From positions 1 through 64,000 of the forward strand of contig NZ_JAFBEV010000015.1 of NCBI RefSeq assembly GCF_016908935.1: a stretch of DNA of 64,000 nucleotides, in the 5' to 3' direction. Shown piece after piece: positions 37,466 through 45,041 of this stretch. The notes beneath the pieces are model-generated. The model was not told the origin of the DNA, searched no databases, and saw only the letters and a program-made list of their open reading frames with translations. Origin of the DNA: Sporolactobacillus spathodeae (lineage in GTDB: Bacteria; Bacillota; Bacilli; Bacillales; Sporolactobacillaceae). Each line of letters opens with the position of its first letter. Within the stretch, counting starts at the first letter, position 1. The translations under genes and the position numbers were made by a program.

Positions 37466-38239
37466 TTACACCTGATTAATTCTAAGGTCAATGACCTGAA
37501 AATCGAAATCAAAATCCAGACGACGGCTCGCTTCGTCATAATTGGCCGTTTTATAACTGATATTCTTGAGCATGCCGCTCTGCTTGTTATTGCCTATCTT
37601 CGCTTCACCGACTTTTGCTTTTAAGTGCATCTGGAAAGCCAGGTCCTCAGGCACGGTGATTTTGATATCGCCAAGCCACCCACTCAAATGAATGGGAATC
37701 GTCTCATCTGGAATAAACGCTTTTGTAAAATCAAAAAGATAATCACCGATCCGTACGTGCTCATCAAGTGACTGTGCCATCCAGTTATCACTGCGGAAAG
37801 TTGCCTCGTTCACAAATTTTTCTGTTAATCGCCAAGCCGCTCCTCCATCGCTGCTCATTTTATGGTGCACCCTACCCTCTAAGCGTTTTCTGTGATGAAT
37901 CGCATGGGTATGTCCAAAAAGAAGCGACAAGCCAAAATAAACAATTAAATATGGCCATAATTTCCAGAAGTCTTGCGAGTGAAAGGTCAGTTTGCCATAT
38001 TGATCAGCAAGCAGCAAGCTGCCGTATAACCCAAGCAAGAGTCCCCAAAACATATGTGGTCTGTGCCCGTGCAATAGCGGGGCCAAGAGAAGTAACAAAG
38101 CAAAAGCAATAATTATCAAAGGAATAAAATTGCCAAATTGTGACATCATTCCCGGGGAAATAATATGCAAATTTTGCAGAAAAAAATAAATACCAATACA
38201 AATAATAGCTAATGCCATTCCTGCCTTACCTAATGACAT
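37466..38239 (-). CDS. liaF: LiaF-like membrane regulator
   Basis: 257-residue protein. Four helices in the first 120 residues (IICIGIYFFLQNL, FIPLIIIAFALLLLLAPLL, FWGLLLGLYGSLLL, WPYLIVYFGLSLLFG) are followed by a C-terminal beta-rich DUF2154 domain ending in NYDEASRRLDFDFDFQVIDLRI. LiaF inhibits LiaS in the absence of stress. Three starts are possible (38248 GTG, 38245 and 38239 ATG); AAGGGTG is best spaced for 38239. First gene of liaFSR. Confidence 0.88.
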   Translation of the reverse strand: MSLGKAGMALAIICIGIYFFLQNLHIISPGMMSQFGNFIPLIIIAFALLLLLAPLLHGHRPHMFWGLLLGLYGSLLLADQYGKLTFHSQDFWKLWPYLIVYFGLSLLFGHTHAIHHRKRLEGRVHHKMSSDGGAAWRLTEKFVNEATFRSDNWMAQSLDEHVRIGDYLFDFTKAFIPDETIPIHLSGWLGDIKITVPEDLAFQMHLKAKVGEAKIGNNKQSGMLKNISYKTANYDEASRRLDFDFDFQVIDLRINQV

Positions 38240-38419
38240 AAGCATCACCCTTTCTGCTGAAACAGCTAAGTTGAGCGGTGAATACGAGCCTTTAACAATT
38301 TCTACTATACAGGCTCCATTTTTCCTTTTCTAGGGACTGTAACCCGTTATTTTCTCCGTCTCCGGTCTGATGGACTCTCTGCAAATGTGAAGAAATAGTG
38401 AATACGGGGCATTTTTTTA

Positions 38420-38434
38420 TTATAATTATTTAAT
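38420..38434 (+). promoter_or_regulatory. possible PerR/Fur-type box before the ferritin-like gene
   Basis: TTATAATTATTTAAT agrees with the PerR box TTATAATNATTATAA at most but not all positions. The gene type fits peroxide or iron control, but AT-rich sequence makes chance matches common. Confidence 0.25.
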
Positions 38435-38498
38435 AAGGTTTATTATAAATAGGGAACGGAAATACATTATATATTAATTACCCAAGGAGTGTTGCCCT

Positions 38499-38933
38499 AT
38501 GGATCAAAAAGTTCAGGCATTAATTGATGGATTGAATAAGGACCTGGCTGGTGAATATTCAGCAGTTATTCAATACAACTATTATGCAACAACTGTTTCT
38601 GGTCTCAATTATCAGATTCTCAAACCTTTCTTTGAAGAGGAAATTCCTGATGAATTAGGCCATGCCGCATACCTGTCGGAAAAAGTATTCAATCTAGGCG
38701 GTGAACCCGTTACAGTGCCAGCTCCGGTCAAAAAAGTAACCGATGCGAAAGCCATGCTTGAAGGCGCGAAGGCTGCTGAAGCTGCAACATTGGAAAATTA
38801 TAAAGAACGCCGCAATCAGGCACAGGAATTAGGCTTGATTGAACTCGTCGTCAAGTTGGAAGACATGATTGCCGATGAGCAGAATCACCTAGAAAAGTTA
38901 ACCAAAATATTAAAAGATCCAGTTTTCGCTTAA
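38499..38933 (+). CDS. ferritin-like diiron protein (bacterioferritin/Dps-like)
   Basis: 144-residue four-helix-bundle protein. Helix A has LAGEYSAVIQYNYY (Glu19); helix B has EEEIPDELGHAAYLSEKV with the ExxxDExxH pattern; helix D has LEDMIADEQNHLEKL. These give the carboxylate and His ligands of a diiron ferroxidase site. The Dps-specific N-terminal ligands are not obvious, so I call it ferritin-like only. Role: iron storage and removal of Fe(II) and peroxide. AAGGAGTG precedes ATG 38499; monocistronic with a strong terminator. Confidence 0.9.
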   Translation: MDQKVQALIDGLNKDLAGEYSAVIQYNYYATTVSGLNYQILKPFFEEEIPDELGHAAYLSEKVFNLGGEPVTVPAPVKKVTDAKAMLEGAKAAEAATLENYKERRNQAQELGLIELVVKLEDMIADEQNHLEKLTKILKDPVFA

Positions 38934-38944
38934 ATCTAGTCAGT

Positions 38945-38986
38945 AAAAAAGAGGTTGTCCCCACACGGTGGACAACCTCTTTTTTA
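38945..38986 (+). terminator. terminator of the ferritin-like gene
   Basis: GAGGTTGTCC pairs with GGACAACCTC, flanked by AAAAAA and TTTTTT; it is symmetric and works both ways. Confidence 0.93.
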
Positions 38987-39025
38987 CGCGCATGCAATAA
39001 ATAATTTTGTGTATAAGACGTAGCA

Positions 39026-39095
39026 TAGGCGCCCGCGGCAAGCGAGCGACCGTAGCGCAATTAATGCAAAAAAGGATTTGGCTACGCCAAGTTAT
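39026..39095 (-). repeat. dispersed repeat, inverted and shortened copy
   Basis: Minus strand: ACTTGGCGTAGCCAAATCC and TTTTTTGC, then GCGCTACGGTCGCTCGCTTGCCGCGGGCGCC. It is the only clear copy in this orientation; the right half is missing. Confidence 0.8.
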
Positions 39096-39167
39096 TCTCA
39101 TATTATTCGGCTTCCTTGCAAATCCAACGTACTGAACCGCAATTTTTTCCATGGCACGTGGGCTAAC

Positions 39168-40397
39168 TCATGAGCGTTGCGTTCCCTCTTTCTCAAAGAG
39201 ATGCCGCACATAGCCGAAAACAAATACAAAGCTAACGCCAAGCCCGGAAATAAGATAAAGGAGTAGGTTCAAAAGACTACAATCCGCCAGCAGCCCCGAA
39301 ATGCTGAGGAGCACACTTTCAGCAGCGAGCAACCCAGCCATTAAGCGAGTGAATGCCTTTTTTTTATAGACCTTCTTCACCGGGTACATGCCTTCAAGCG
39401 CCTGTGGAAATGAATAGCGCCAAAGCGGCAACAGCTGCAGACCGGTCAGATAAACAAGAGAAGCGATAAGAAACAACGTCCATATACCCATAGAAACAAA
39501 ATAAACCGTCAGACAGCCAATGATGTTCAGCCGACAATAAATACCGAAATAGTCGTCCGCACGGATAAATGTTTTGAGAAAAAGCTGCCGATATACCTCG
39601 TTTCTATCAAAACCGCGTGCCGGCACAAAGCGCGTGAGCCAAATTCTCGGTCGCACATGCCGGCGGAGCTTCGGTACATCCGTAAAAAGGTTGGCAAAGC
39701 GAAGAAATTTCATCTCCTGCCGCGTTTCCATCGCAATTAATCGTTCCCAGCTCAGCAGACCGCGCGCCGCTTGTTTTTCAAACAACAGAAAAGAAATAAC
39801 GAGCATTACCGCCGCACACGATAAGTAGGCGACCCAGCGCATACCATTGAGAACCGCGAAAAGTAATAAAAAAGATAAGAACGTACGCAGGATAATCAGC
39901 GGTTTCGTCTCGTCAATTCGTTGTTCCCTCCAGTGGCAATAGATATTCCAGCCTTTTGCGGCAAAAATTGCGAGCGCCGCAATCAGGTAAGCGGTCTCGC
40001 TGTTTCCCGACTGCTGAAAATAAAGCGGCGCGCTAATAATTAGGAAAACGGAAAGCAGTAGGCTCTGCATGGCAAAGGAATACAAGCAACTTTTCACAAA
40101 ATAACTGTTCAGTTCACTTTCGGCAGGTAATAGGAAAACACAATCGGCACGCTGGAGAAAAGTGCGGATAGGCGACGGAACCACCAAAAGAGTGAATAGC
40201 AAAGTGAGAAGCAAACCACCGGGAAAATGAGCGGGCAGGCTGTCGAGCCATTTTTTATAATAGAAAGCACCAGCAAGAATCATCGCATAGACAAAAAACA
40301 TCAGACCACTATTTTTGCCGATCAGATTCCAATAGCGCAGCTGTCTTCTAAAGTTTTCTGAGCAGCGGCTTCTCCATAACTGGTTTATTGCTTCCAT
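39168..40397 (-). CDS. ecsB: ABC transporter permease EcsB
   Basis: 409-residue membrane protein with about eight helices and the EcsB family pattern (N-terminal RRQLRYWNLIGKNSGLMFFVYAMIL; FLLPAESELNSYFVKS). Ecs affects intramembrane proteolysis by RasP, exoenzyme secretion, competence and sporulation in B. subtilis; the transported substrate is not established. The ATG at 40397 lies inside the last codons of ecsA (13-bp overlap) with AGGTGAAAA upstream, so translation is coupled. Confidence 0.9.
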   Translation of the reverse strand: MEAINQLWRSRCSENFRRQLRYWNLIGKNSGLMFFVYAMILAGAFYYKKWLDSLPAHFPGGLLLTLLFTLLVVPSPIRTFLQRADCVFLLPAESELNSYFVKSCLYSFAMQSLLLSVFLIISAPLYFQQSGNSETAYLIAALAIFAAKGWNIYCHWREQRIDETKPLIILRTFLSFLLLFAVLNGMRWVAYLSCAAVMLVISFLLFEKQAARGLLSWERLIAMETRQEMKFLRFANLFTDVPKLRRHVRPRIWLTRFVPARGFDRNEVYRQLFLKTFIRADDYFGIYCRLNIIGCLTVYFVSMGIWTLFLIASLVYLTGLQLLPLWRYSFPQALEGMYPVKKVYKKKAFTRLMAGLLAAESVLLSISGLLADCSLLNLLLYLISGLGVSFVFVFGYVRHLFEKEGTQRS

Positions 40398-41140
40398 TCA
40401 TTTTCACCTCGTGCAACCGCCAGATAGATTTCATGCAATGAGGCATCCTTCTGTCCAAACTTCTCGCGAATTTCCTCCATTGTTCCCTGGACGACAATCT
40501 GCCCATCTTGCAGAATGATAAAGCGATCACAATACTGTTCAGCTGTCGACAGAATATGCGTCGACATCAGAATCCCCGCGCCTTCTTTTTTCATTGCGAC
40601 CATTAAATCGAGTAGTGATTGAATGCCGAGCGGATCGAGACCGACAAACGGCTCGTCGACAATGTAGAGCGCAGGATGTGCGAGAAAGGCGCACATAATC
40701 ATCACTTTCTGGCGCATCCCTTTCGAAAAGTGAACAGGAAACCAATGAAGCCGCTTCTCCATATGAAATAGGTCAAGCAGCTGTTTGCTGCGTTCTTGAT
40801 AAGTCTGTCTGTCTAAATGATAAGCCATCGCGGTCAACTGCAGATGTTCTTCCAGAGTCATTTGCTCATATAATTCTGGCAGTTCGGGGACATAAGCCAT
40901 CTTTTGCCGGCAGGCCTGCTGATCTTCTTTAAGTGTCCGCCCGTCAATCCGAACCTCGCCGCTAAAAGGCTCAAGCAAGCCGAGAATATGCTTGATTGTC
41001 GTGCTTTTCCCTGCACCGTTCAGACCGACAAGCCCGACGAGCTCTCCAGATTTAATATCAAAAGACACGTCGTGAAGTACAGGACGCTGCCGTGAATAAC
41101 CGCCGCTTAGCTGATTGACGGATAAAATAGGTACTACCAT
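40385..41140 (-). CDS. ecsA: ABC transporter ATP-binding protein EcsA
   Basis: 251-residue ABC ATPase. Walker A GLNGAGKST (about residue 39), Q-loop VPELPELYEQMT, a slightly unusual signature HFSKGMRQKVMIM (about 143) and Walker B LYIVDEPFVGLDP. Partner of EcsB. ATG 41140 follows GAGGAAGG. In B. subtilis, hit is divergent and adjacent to ecsA; here a 559-residue membrane protein gene is inserted between them. Confidence 0.93.
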   Translation of the reverse strand: MVVPILSVNQLSGGYSRQRPVLHDVSFDIKSGELVGLVGLNGAGKSTTIKHILGLLEPFSGEVRIDGRTLKEDQQACRQKMAYVPELPELYEQMTLEEHLQLTAMAYHLDRQTYQERSKQLLDLFHMEKRLHWFPVHFSKGMRQKVMIMCAFLAHPALYIVDEPFVGLDPLGIQSLLDLMVAMKKEGAGILMSTHILSTAEQYCDRFIILQDGQIVVQGTMEEIREKFGQKDASLHEIYLAVARGENEWKQ

Positions 41141-41194
41141 GAAATCGCCTTCCTCATTTAACCGCTGATTGGTTCATTATTGAGTCAAATGACT

Positions 41195-42874
41195 CTACTT
41201 TGTTGTTTCAATCTTCAGTTTCTGAATAATAGTCATCACTTCAGAAGTGTCTGTGTAGACAACCGACACTTTGTCGCCATTCTCTAGAAAAACAGCATAA
41301 GGATTCTGATCAGAAGAAACCGTATAAATTCTTTTATATCCCTGAAGCATAAATTCAATCAACGTTTGATGTGTCTGATCATCTTGGTACTTATAAATCT
41401 TGTCTATGGTCCCTTTCACCGTTTTCAAGTGGGCATGATCCGTCGGTACTGACGTGTCATTGGTCATTTTTGTGGCAAGAATATACTTATAATTATCGAA
41501 CAGTGTTTGCTTATCTGTCTCGGCACTGTAAACACTCTCGTTTTTCGCATTCACCAACATCATTTCCCGAAGCACATCATTGGAATCCATCAGCGGAACG
41601 ACCCAAGTTTCTTGACCATAAATTGTATAGAGTGTCGGAATGCCAGCATTATAACGATTCTGCTTGAACGTCTTCTCAGCGATATTCATTGCTGATTTTC
41701 CATTAAGCAAGCCATTGGCTCCGGAATAATACGTCATTTTTCCAGTACGCGTGTTGAGCATTGAATAGCCAACCATCGCACCGCTGCCTGACTTTGGCCG
41801 TGTAAAATCGGTGAACCAGTTCAATCGAAGTCTACGGTCAAAAACCCCGTTGACTTCATCAGATTGCGACCAGGCTGTTGGCTTTTTAATATCTTCCTGA
41901 GCCAGCAGCTTATTCCAATAACCATGCACATTCTCGCCGTACCATTGATTCCACATTTCCGCAACCTTCGATGGAATGACTTGATCGACAAAAGTTGGCA
42001 CCTTATCGATCGGATAACGTTTCATCGAACCGTTCTCCGGATCGATAAGAATCACACCTTTAATATTAGGAATCTGCCGCAATTTCTGATAATAACCATA
42101 AGGCATAACATAGTAAGGCTTGCCAGAATCATCCGGTTCAAAACTTGCCGCGAATAAAACAGGATTTGAATAAGCGAGACGGACATGCCGTTTCAGATTA
42201 TCATTAAAATAAGCAGATGGCACATACTTCATTTTTGAACGAACAAGCACGGCATTCGCGTTTTCATCTTCCGCACTCATCTTGATATAACCAGGCACCT
42301 CACCGCTTTTCAGCCATTTAAAGAAACCATTCAATTCAATCGGCGTCACCCAATACAACGTGCCATCGATCTTCTGCAGTGATGTATGCCCGAGTTCATA
42401 GTAAGAAACATGGGCAATTTCCCCAAGTAGTTTCTCACTCTTATAACGGGCATAAGGTTCAGGAACTACAGGTATATGCTGTTCATCCATCGACTCTTCC
42501 TTTTTGGTCACAATCGTTGTTCGTCCGGAAATAAATTGATATTCCGCCTTGGTCTGCATCAGCGGGTACAAGAAATGGATGAAGCTGAAAAAAAGCAAGC
42601 AAAGCGCACCGATTAAAGGCGTGACGCTTCCATAGGGCACACGGACAAAAATCAAATCAAGCAGCATGAAAATACCGAGAAAAAGTGTGCCAATACTGAA
42701 AAATGCTTGCCAGCTTTGGTCAATTAGACTGAAGTAGGTCAAAACAAAAACAATTAGCAGCCCGCTTGCAAAGCGCGCACCTTGAAGAAATAAGAAAAAA
42801 CGACTCTTGCCGTAATGTTTCCAGATAGATGGCTGAAGCGTTAGGGCGAGAAAAGCAAATAAGTAAGTCATCAT
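41195..42874 (-). CDS. uncharacterised membrane protein with large extracytoplasmic domain
   Basis: 559 residues. The first ~115 contain four hydrophobic helices (LFAFLALTLQPSIW; GARFASGLLIVFVLTYFSLI; AFFSIGTLFLGIFMLLDLIFV; LIGALCLLFFSFIHFLYPLM). The remaining ~445 residues are soluble and hydrophilic, rich in Tyr, Lys and Asp, with stretches such as GYYQKLRQIPNIKGVILIDPENG and LRLNWFTDFTRPKSGSGAMVGYSML. A short OB-like tail (KTVKGTIDKIYKYQDDQ..DKVSVVYTD) ends it. I do not recognise the family. It lies 54 bp upstream of ecsA on the same strand, so it may be cotranscribed. ATG 42874 follows GGGGAAA; ATG 42871 is possible. Confidence 0.75.
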   Translation of the reverse strand: MMTYLFAFLALTLQPSIWKHYGKSRFFLFLQGARFASGLLIVFVLTYFSLIDQSWQAFFSIGTLFLGIFMLLDLIFVRVPYGSVTPLIGALCLLFFSFIHFLYPLMQTKAEYQFISGRTTIVTKKEESMDEQHIPVVPEPYARYKSEKLLGEIAHVSYYELGHTSLQKIDGTLYWVTPIELNGFFKWLKSGEVPGYIKMSAEDENANAVLVRSKMKYVPSAYFNDNLKRHVRLAYSNPVLFAASFEPDDSGKPYYVMPYGYYQKLRQIPNIKGVILIDPENGSMKRYPIDKVPTFVDQVIPSKVAEMWNQWYGENVHGYWNKLLAQEDIKKPTAWSQSDEVNGVFDRRLRLNWFTDFTRPKSGSGAMVGYSMLNTRTGKMTYYSGANGLLNGKSAMNIAEKTFKQNRYNAGIPTLYTIYGQETWVVPLMDSNDVLREMMLVNAKNESVYSAETDKQTLFDNYKYILATKMTNDTSVPTDHAHLKTVKGTIDKIYKYQDDQTHQTLIEFMLQGYKRIYTVSSDQNPYAVFLENGDKVSVVYTDTSEVMTIIQKLKIETTK

Positions 42875-43083
42875 TTTCCCCGTTTCTATTCATTTTTCGG
42901 CTGGTCATCAAACGATCCCCATCATGATTAACCAATCATTATTTTCCTCTCGCTTCTATTGTACTGAACCTTTCCCCATCGAAGCAAGCGCTTGCCGTCT
43001 GCTTTCAGGCAGACGTTCGCTCCGAATGAGAATTGTGATAAAATAGAGACAATTTATGAGTGAGTTCAGAAAGGATGTTTGCC

Positions 43084-43518
43084 ATGTCAGAAGCGAACGA
43101 TTGTATTTTTTGCAAAATCATTAAGGGCGAAATCCCTTGTGCCAAGGTGTACGAAGACGACGATGTACTTGCTTTCCTTGATTTAGGACAAGTGACAAAA
43201 GGTCATACGCTCGTCATTCCGAAAAATCATAAGAAAGACATCTTCGAACTGGATGCTGAGACTGCCGCTAAATTATACAAGCGTGTCCCAATGATTGCTT
43301 CTGCCCTAAAGAAGACCTTTCATCCAGTTGGGCTCAATGTGCTGAATAATAATGGCGAACCGGCCGGCCAATCGGTTCTTCATTATCACATCCATCTGAT
43401 TCCACGCTACGGTTCGGAGGACACGTTCCATTTTACATTTACCAGCCATATGGATGACTATTCCAATGACGATCGGACAGCAATGGCGGCATCGATCGCC
43501 GAAAATCTCGAAAAATAA
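43084..43518 (+). CDS. hit: HIT-family nucleotide hydrolase
   Basis: 144-residue histidine-triad protein. The catalytic triad is HYHIHLIPR (H-x-H-x-H, about residues 99-103), and the N-terminal CIFCKIIKGEIPCAKVYEDDDVLAFLD is the zinc-binding (CxxC) form typical of Bacillus Hit. It hydrolyses AMP-linked or related nucleotides. The frame starts at 43060, but AAAGGA is correctly spaced for ATG 43084. It is divergent from the 559-aa gene and ecsAB, as hit is from ecs in Bacillus. Confidence 0.92.
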   Translation: MSEANDCIFCKIIKGEIPCAKVYEDDDVLAFLDLGQVTKGHTLVIPKNHKKDIFELDAETAAKLYKRVPMIASALKKTFHPVGLNVLNNNGEPAGQSVLHYHIHLIPRYGSEDTFHFTFTSHMDDYSNDDRTAMAASIAENLEK

Positions 43519-43669
43519 TTGTCTGCAATGGATATTCAAGCAGACTTTCTGCCCCGTCTTGTGACAGGAAAATCATTTCCTATGAAAATGCACTGAAATC
43601 TGTTGCATTTTTCTGAATGAGAGTGTATAGTATTTTTACACCTCGCGGCAGGCCATAAGGGCACCGCCG

Positions 43670-43706
43670 GAGGAATAAGAGCTTAGATAGATTGAGGAGA
43701 GATTAG
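43670..43706 (+). promoter_or_regulatory. TRAP-like (G/U)AG triplet array over the trpP ribosome site
   Basis: GAG 43679, TAG 43684, TAG 43688, GAG 43694, GAG 43699 and TAG 43704 follow one another with gaps of 1-3 nt, with another GAG at 43670. The array includes the GAGGAGAG ribosome site of trpP (ATG 43711). In B. subtilis, tryptophan-bound TRAP blocks trpP translation through such triplets at the same place. Confidence 0.65.
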
Positions 43707-43710
43707 TGTT

Positions 43711-44256
43711 ATGAAGTTGAAAAATTTGATTGTTGTCGCATTGTTTCTTGCCATTGGAACCGTTTTGCATGCTGTTTTTCCTGGAATTATCTTTGGGATG
43801 AAATCCGATCTTTCACTTGTTATGCTATTCTTGGCGCTTGTCTTTTTTGCCGACAAGAAAAGCTTTCTTGTGATTGGACTTGTTGCTGGAATTCTTGCTG
43901 GATTGACAACATCGCTTCCTGGCGGTTTTTTTCCAAATGTCATTGATAAAACAATTACGGCTTCCGTCGTTTTCTTGATTTTCACTTTGGTGTCGCGTTT
44001 AGCCACAGGCAAAGCCAAATATGCGCTGAGCGTCGTGATTGCTGGACTCGGAACTGTGCTGAGCGGAACGATATTTCTGACAGCGGCAATTCTGATCGCC
44101 AATCTTCCGGCAGCATTATTCCTGGCAATGTTCGTTGGCATGGTTCTTCCAACTGCAGCCGTGAATTTGATTCTTTTTGCCGCGCTCTATCCGCTAGTTA
44201 TCAAGATTGGCGAACGCGCCGGCTTTATCAAAATTGCTGCGACACCTGCTCGGTAA
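43711..44256 (+). CDS. trpP: tryptophan transporter TrpP
   Basis: 181-residue membrane protein with about five to six helices, matching TrpP/YhaG: LKNLIVVALFLAIGTVLHAVFPGIIFGMKSDLSLVMLFLALVFF at the N-terminus and GGFFPNVIDKTITA in the middle. It is thought to import tryptophan. GAGGAGAG lies 9 nt before ATG 43711 and is part of the TRAP-like array, so tryptophan should repress its translation. The hit-trpP-yhaH neighbourhood matches Bacillus. Confidence 0.92.
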   Translation: MKLKNLIVVALFLAIGTVLHAVFPGIIFGMKSDLSLVMLFLALVFFADKKSFLVIGLVAGILAGLTTSLPGGFFPNVIDKTITASVVFLIFTLVSRLATGKAKYALSVVIAGLGTVLSGTIFLTAAILIANLPAALFLAMFVGMVLPTAAVNLILFAALYPLVIKIGERAGFIKIAATPAR

Positions 44257-44286
44257 TCTGAGATCACTGTCTAATATGTTTTGTAT

Positions 44287-44322
44287 AACCCCCTCTCCAA
44301 TCAAAGAGGGGGTTATTTTTTG
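44287..44322 (+). terminator. terminator of trpP
   Basis: AACCCCCTCT pairs with AGAGGGGGTT, then ATTTTTTG. Confidence 0.92.
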
Positions 44323-44426
44323 CTTCAAACCGACATATCCTTAATCACCTATTGGGTGATAATCCCTGGTTGCTAGGGTATAATAATATAAAGAAGCGTA
44401 AATTTGGAAATTGGGGTGAACTTAAA

Positions 44427-44831
44427 ATGGGCAAATTTCTTTCCTATACGTTAGGCGCGATTATCGGTGGCGTGGTTGGCGGTGCAACTGTACTGCTAAC
44501 AACACCGAAAAGGGGCGAAGAATTCCGTAATGACTTAAAGGAAAAGGCATCAAACTTCCAGCAGCCATTAAAGGATGCAGCGAACAATCTTTCAGCAGTC
44601 AAAGAACGAGTGATGGCCCTTAAAGAGGATAGCGTTCCTGTCTTAAAATCGACGGTTTCTGACATTGGCAATCTGCTTAAGGATTGGAAAGAAGACATCC
44701 AGCCTTACTTGACCCGAATTAAAAACAACGTGGTTCAGCTTGAAGCAGCTAAAGAAAAATTGAGTAATAAAATGACCGAACAGGCACCGGAAAAAAAGCC
44801 GGGCGAAGAACAAACACCACCTTCGCTCTGA
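44427..44831 (+). CDS. YtxH/YhaH-family general-stress protein
   Basis: 134 residues. The N-terminal glycine-rich membrane helix (FLSYTLGAIIGGVVGGATVLLTTP) followed by KRGEEFRNDLKEKA is the YtxH domain; the rest is a long amphipathic, probably coiled-coil stretch to a charged tail. Bacillus homologues (YtxH, YhaH) are stress-induced with unknown function. GGGGTGA lies 7 nt before ATG 44427; a longer frame to 44352 has no ribosome site. A TATAAT lies near 44381. Position between trpP and the prs/yha block matches yhaH. Confidence 0.85.
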   Translation: MGKFLSYTLGAIIGGVVGGATVLLTTPKRGEEFRNDLKEKASNFQQPLKDAANNLSAVKERVMALKEDSVPVLKSTVSDIGNLLKDWKEDIQPYLTRIKNNVVQLEAAKEKLSNKMTEQAPEKKPGEEQTPPSL

Positions 44832-44841
44832 GAGAGCTATT

Positions 44842-44890
44842 AAGGCTTCGCCAAGTCCTTTGTGGACCATGGCGAAGCCTTAATTTTTTT
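44842..44890 (+). terminator. terminator of the ytxH gene, built from the repeat-family hairpin
   Basis: AAGGCTTCGCCA (44842-44853) pairs with TGGCGAAGCCTT (44870-44881), then AATTTTTTT. The loop begins AGTCCTTT, the same hairpin block that heads the dispersed repeats. Confidence 0.88.
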
Positions 44891-44924
44891 ACTTCATTCA
44901 ATTGAATTTTTCAATTTTCTCAGC

Positions 44925-45035
44925 AAATTAGCTTCGACTGCTCGCTTGCCGCGAGTGTACCGCGAGCATCCCCAAACAAGCTAGAATCTTTGGGGGCTCA
45001 CTCGGCTCGCTTTTCCCGCAAGGCGTTAGAGCGTT
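44925..45035 (+). repeat. dispersed repeat copy
   Basis: TAGCTTCGACTGCTCGCTTGCCGCGAGTG, CATCCCCAAACAAGCTAGAATC, TTTGGGGGCTCACTCGGCTCGC, TTTTCCCGCAAGGCG. It ends about 7 bp before the ampS stop codon. Confidence 0.85.
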
Positions 45036-45041
45036 ACCAAA

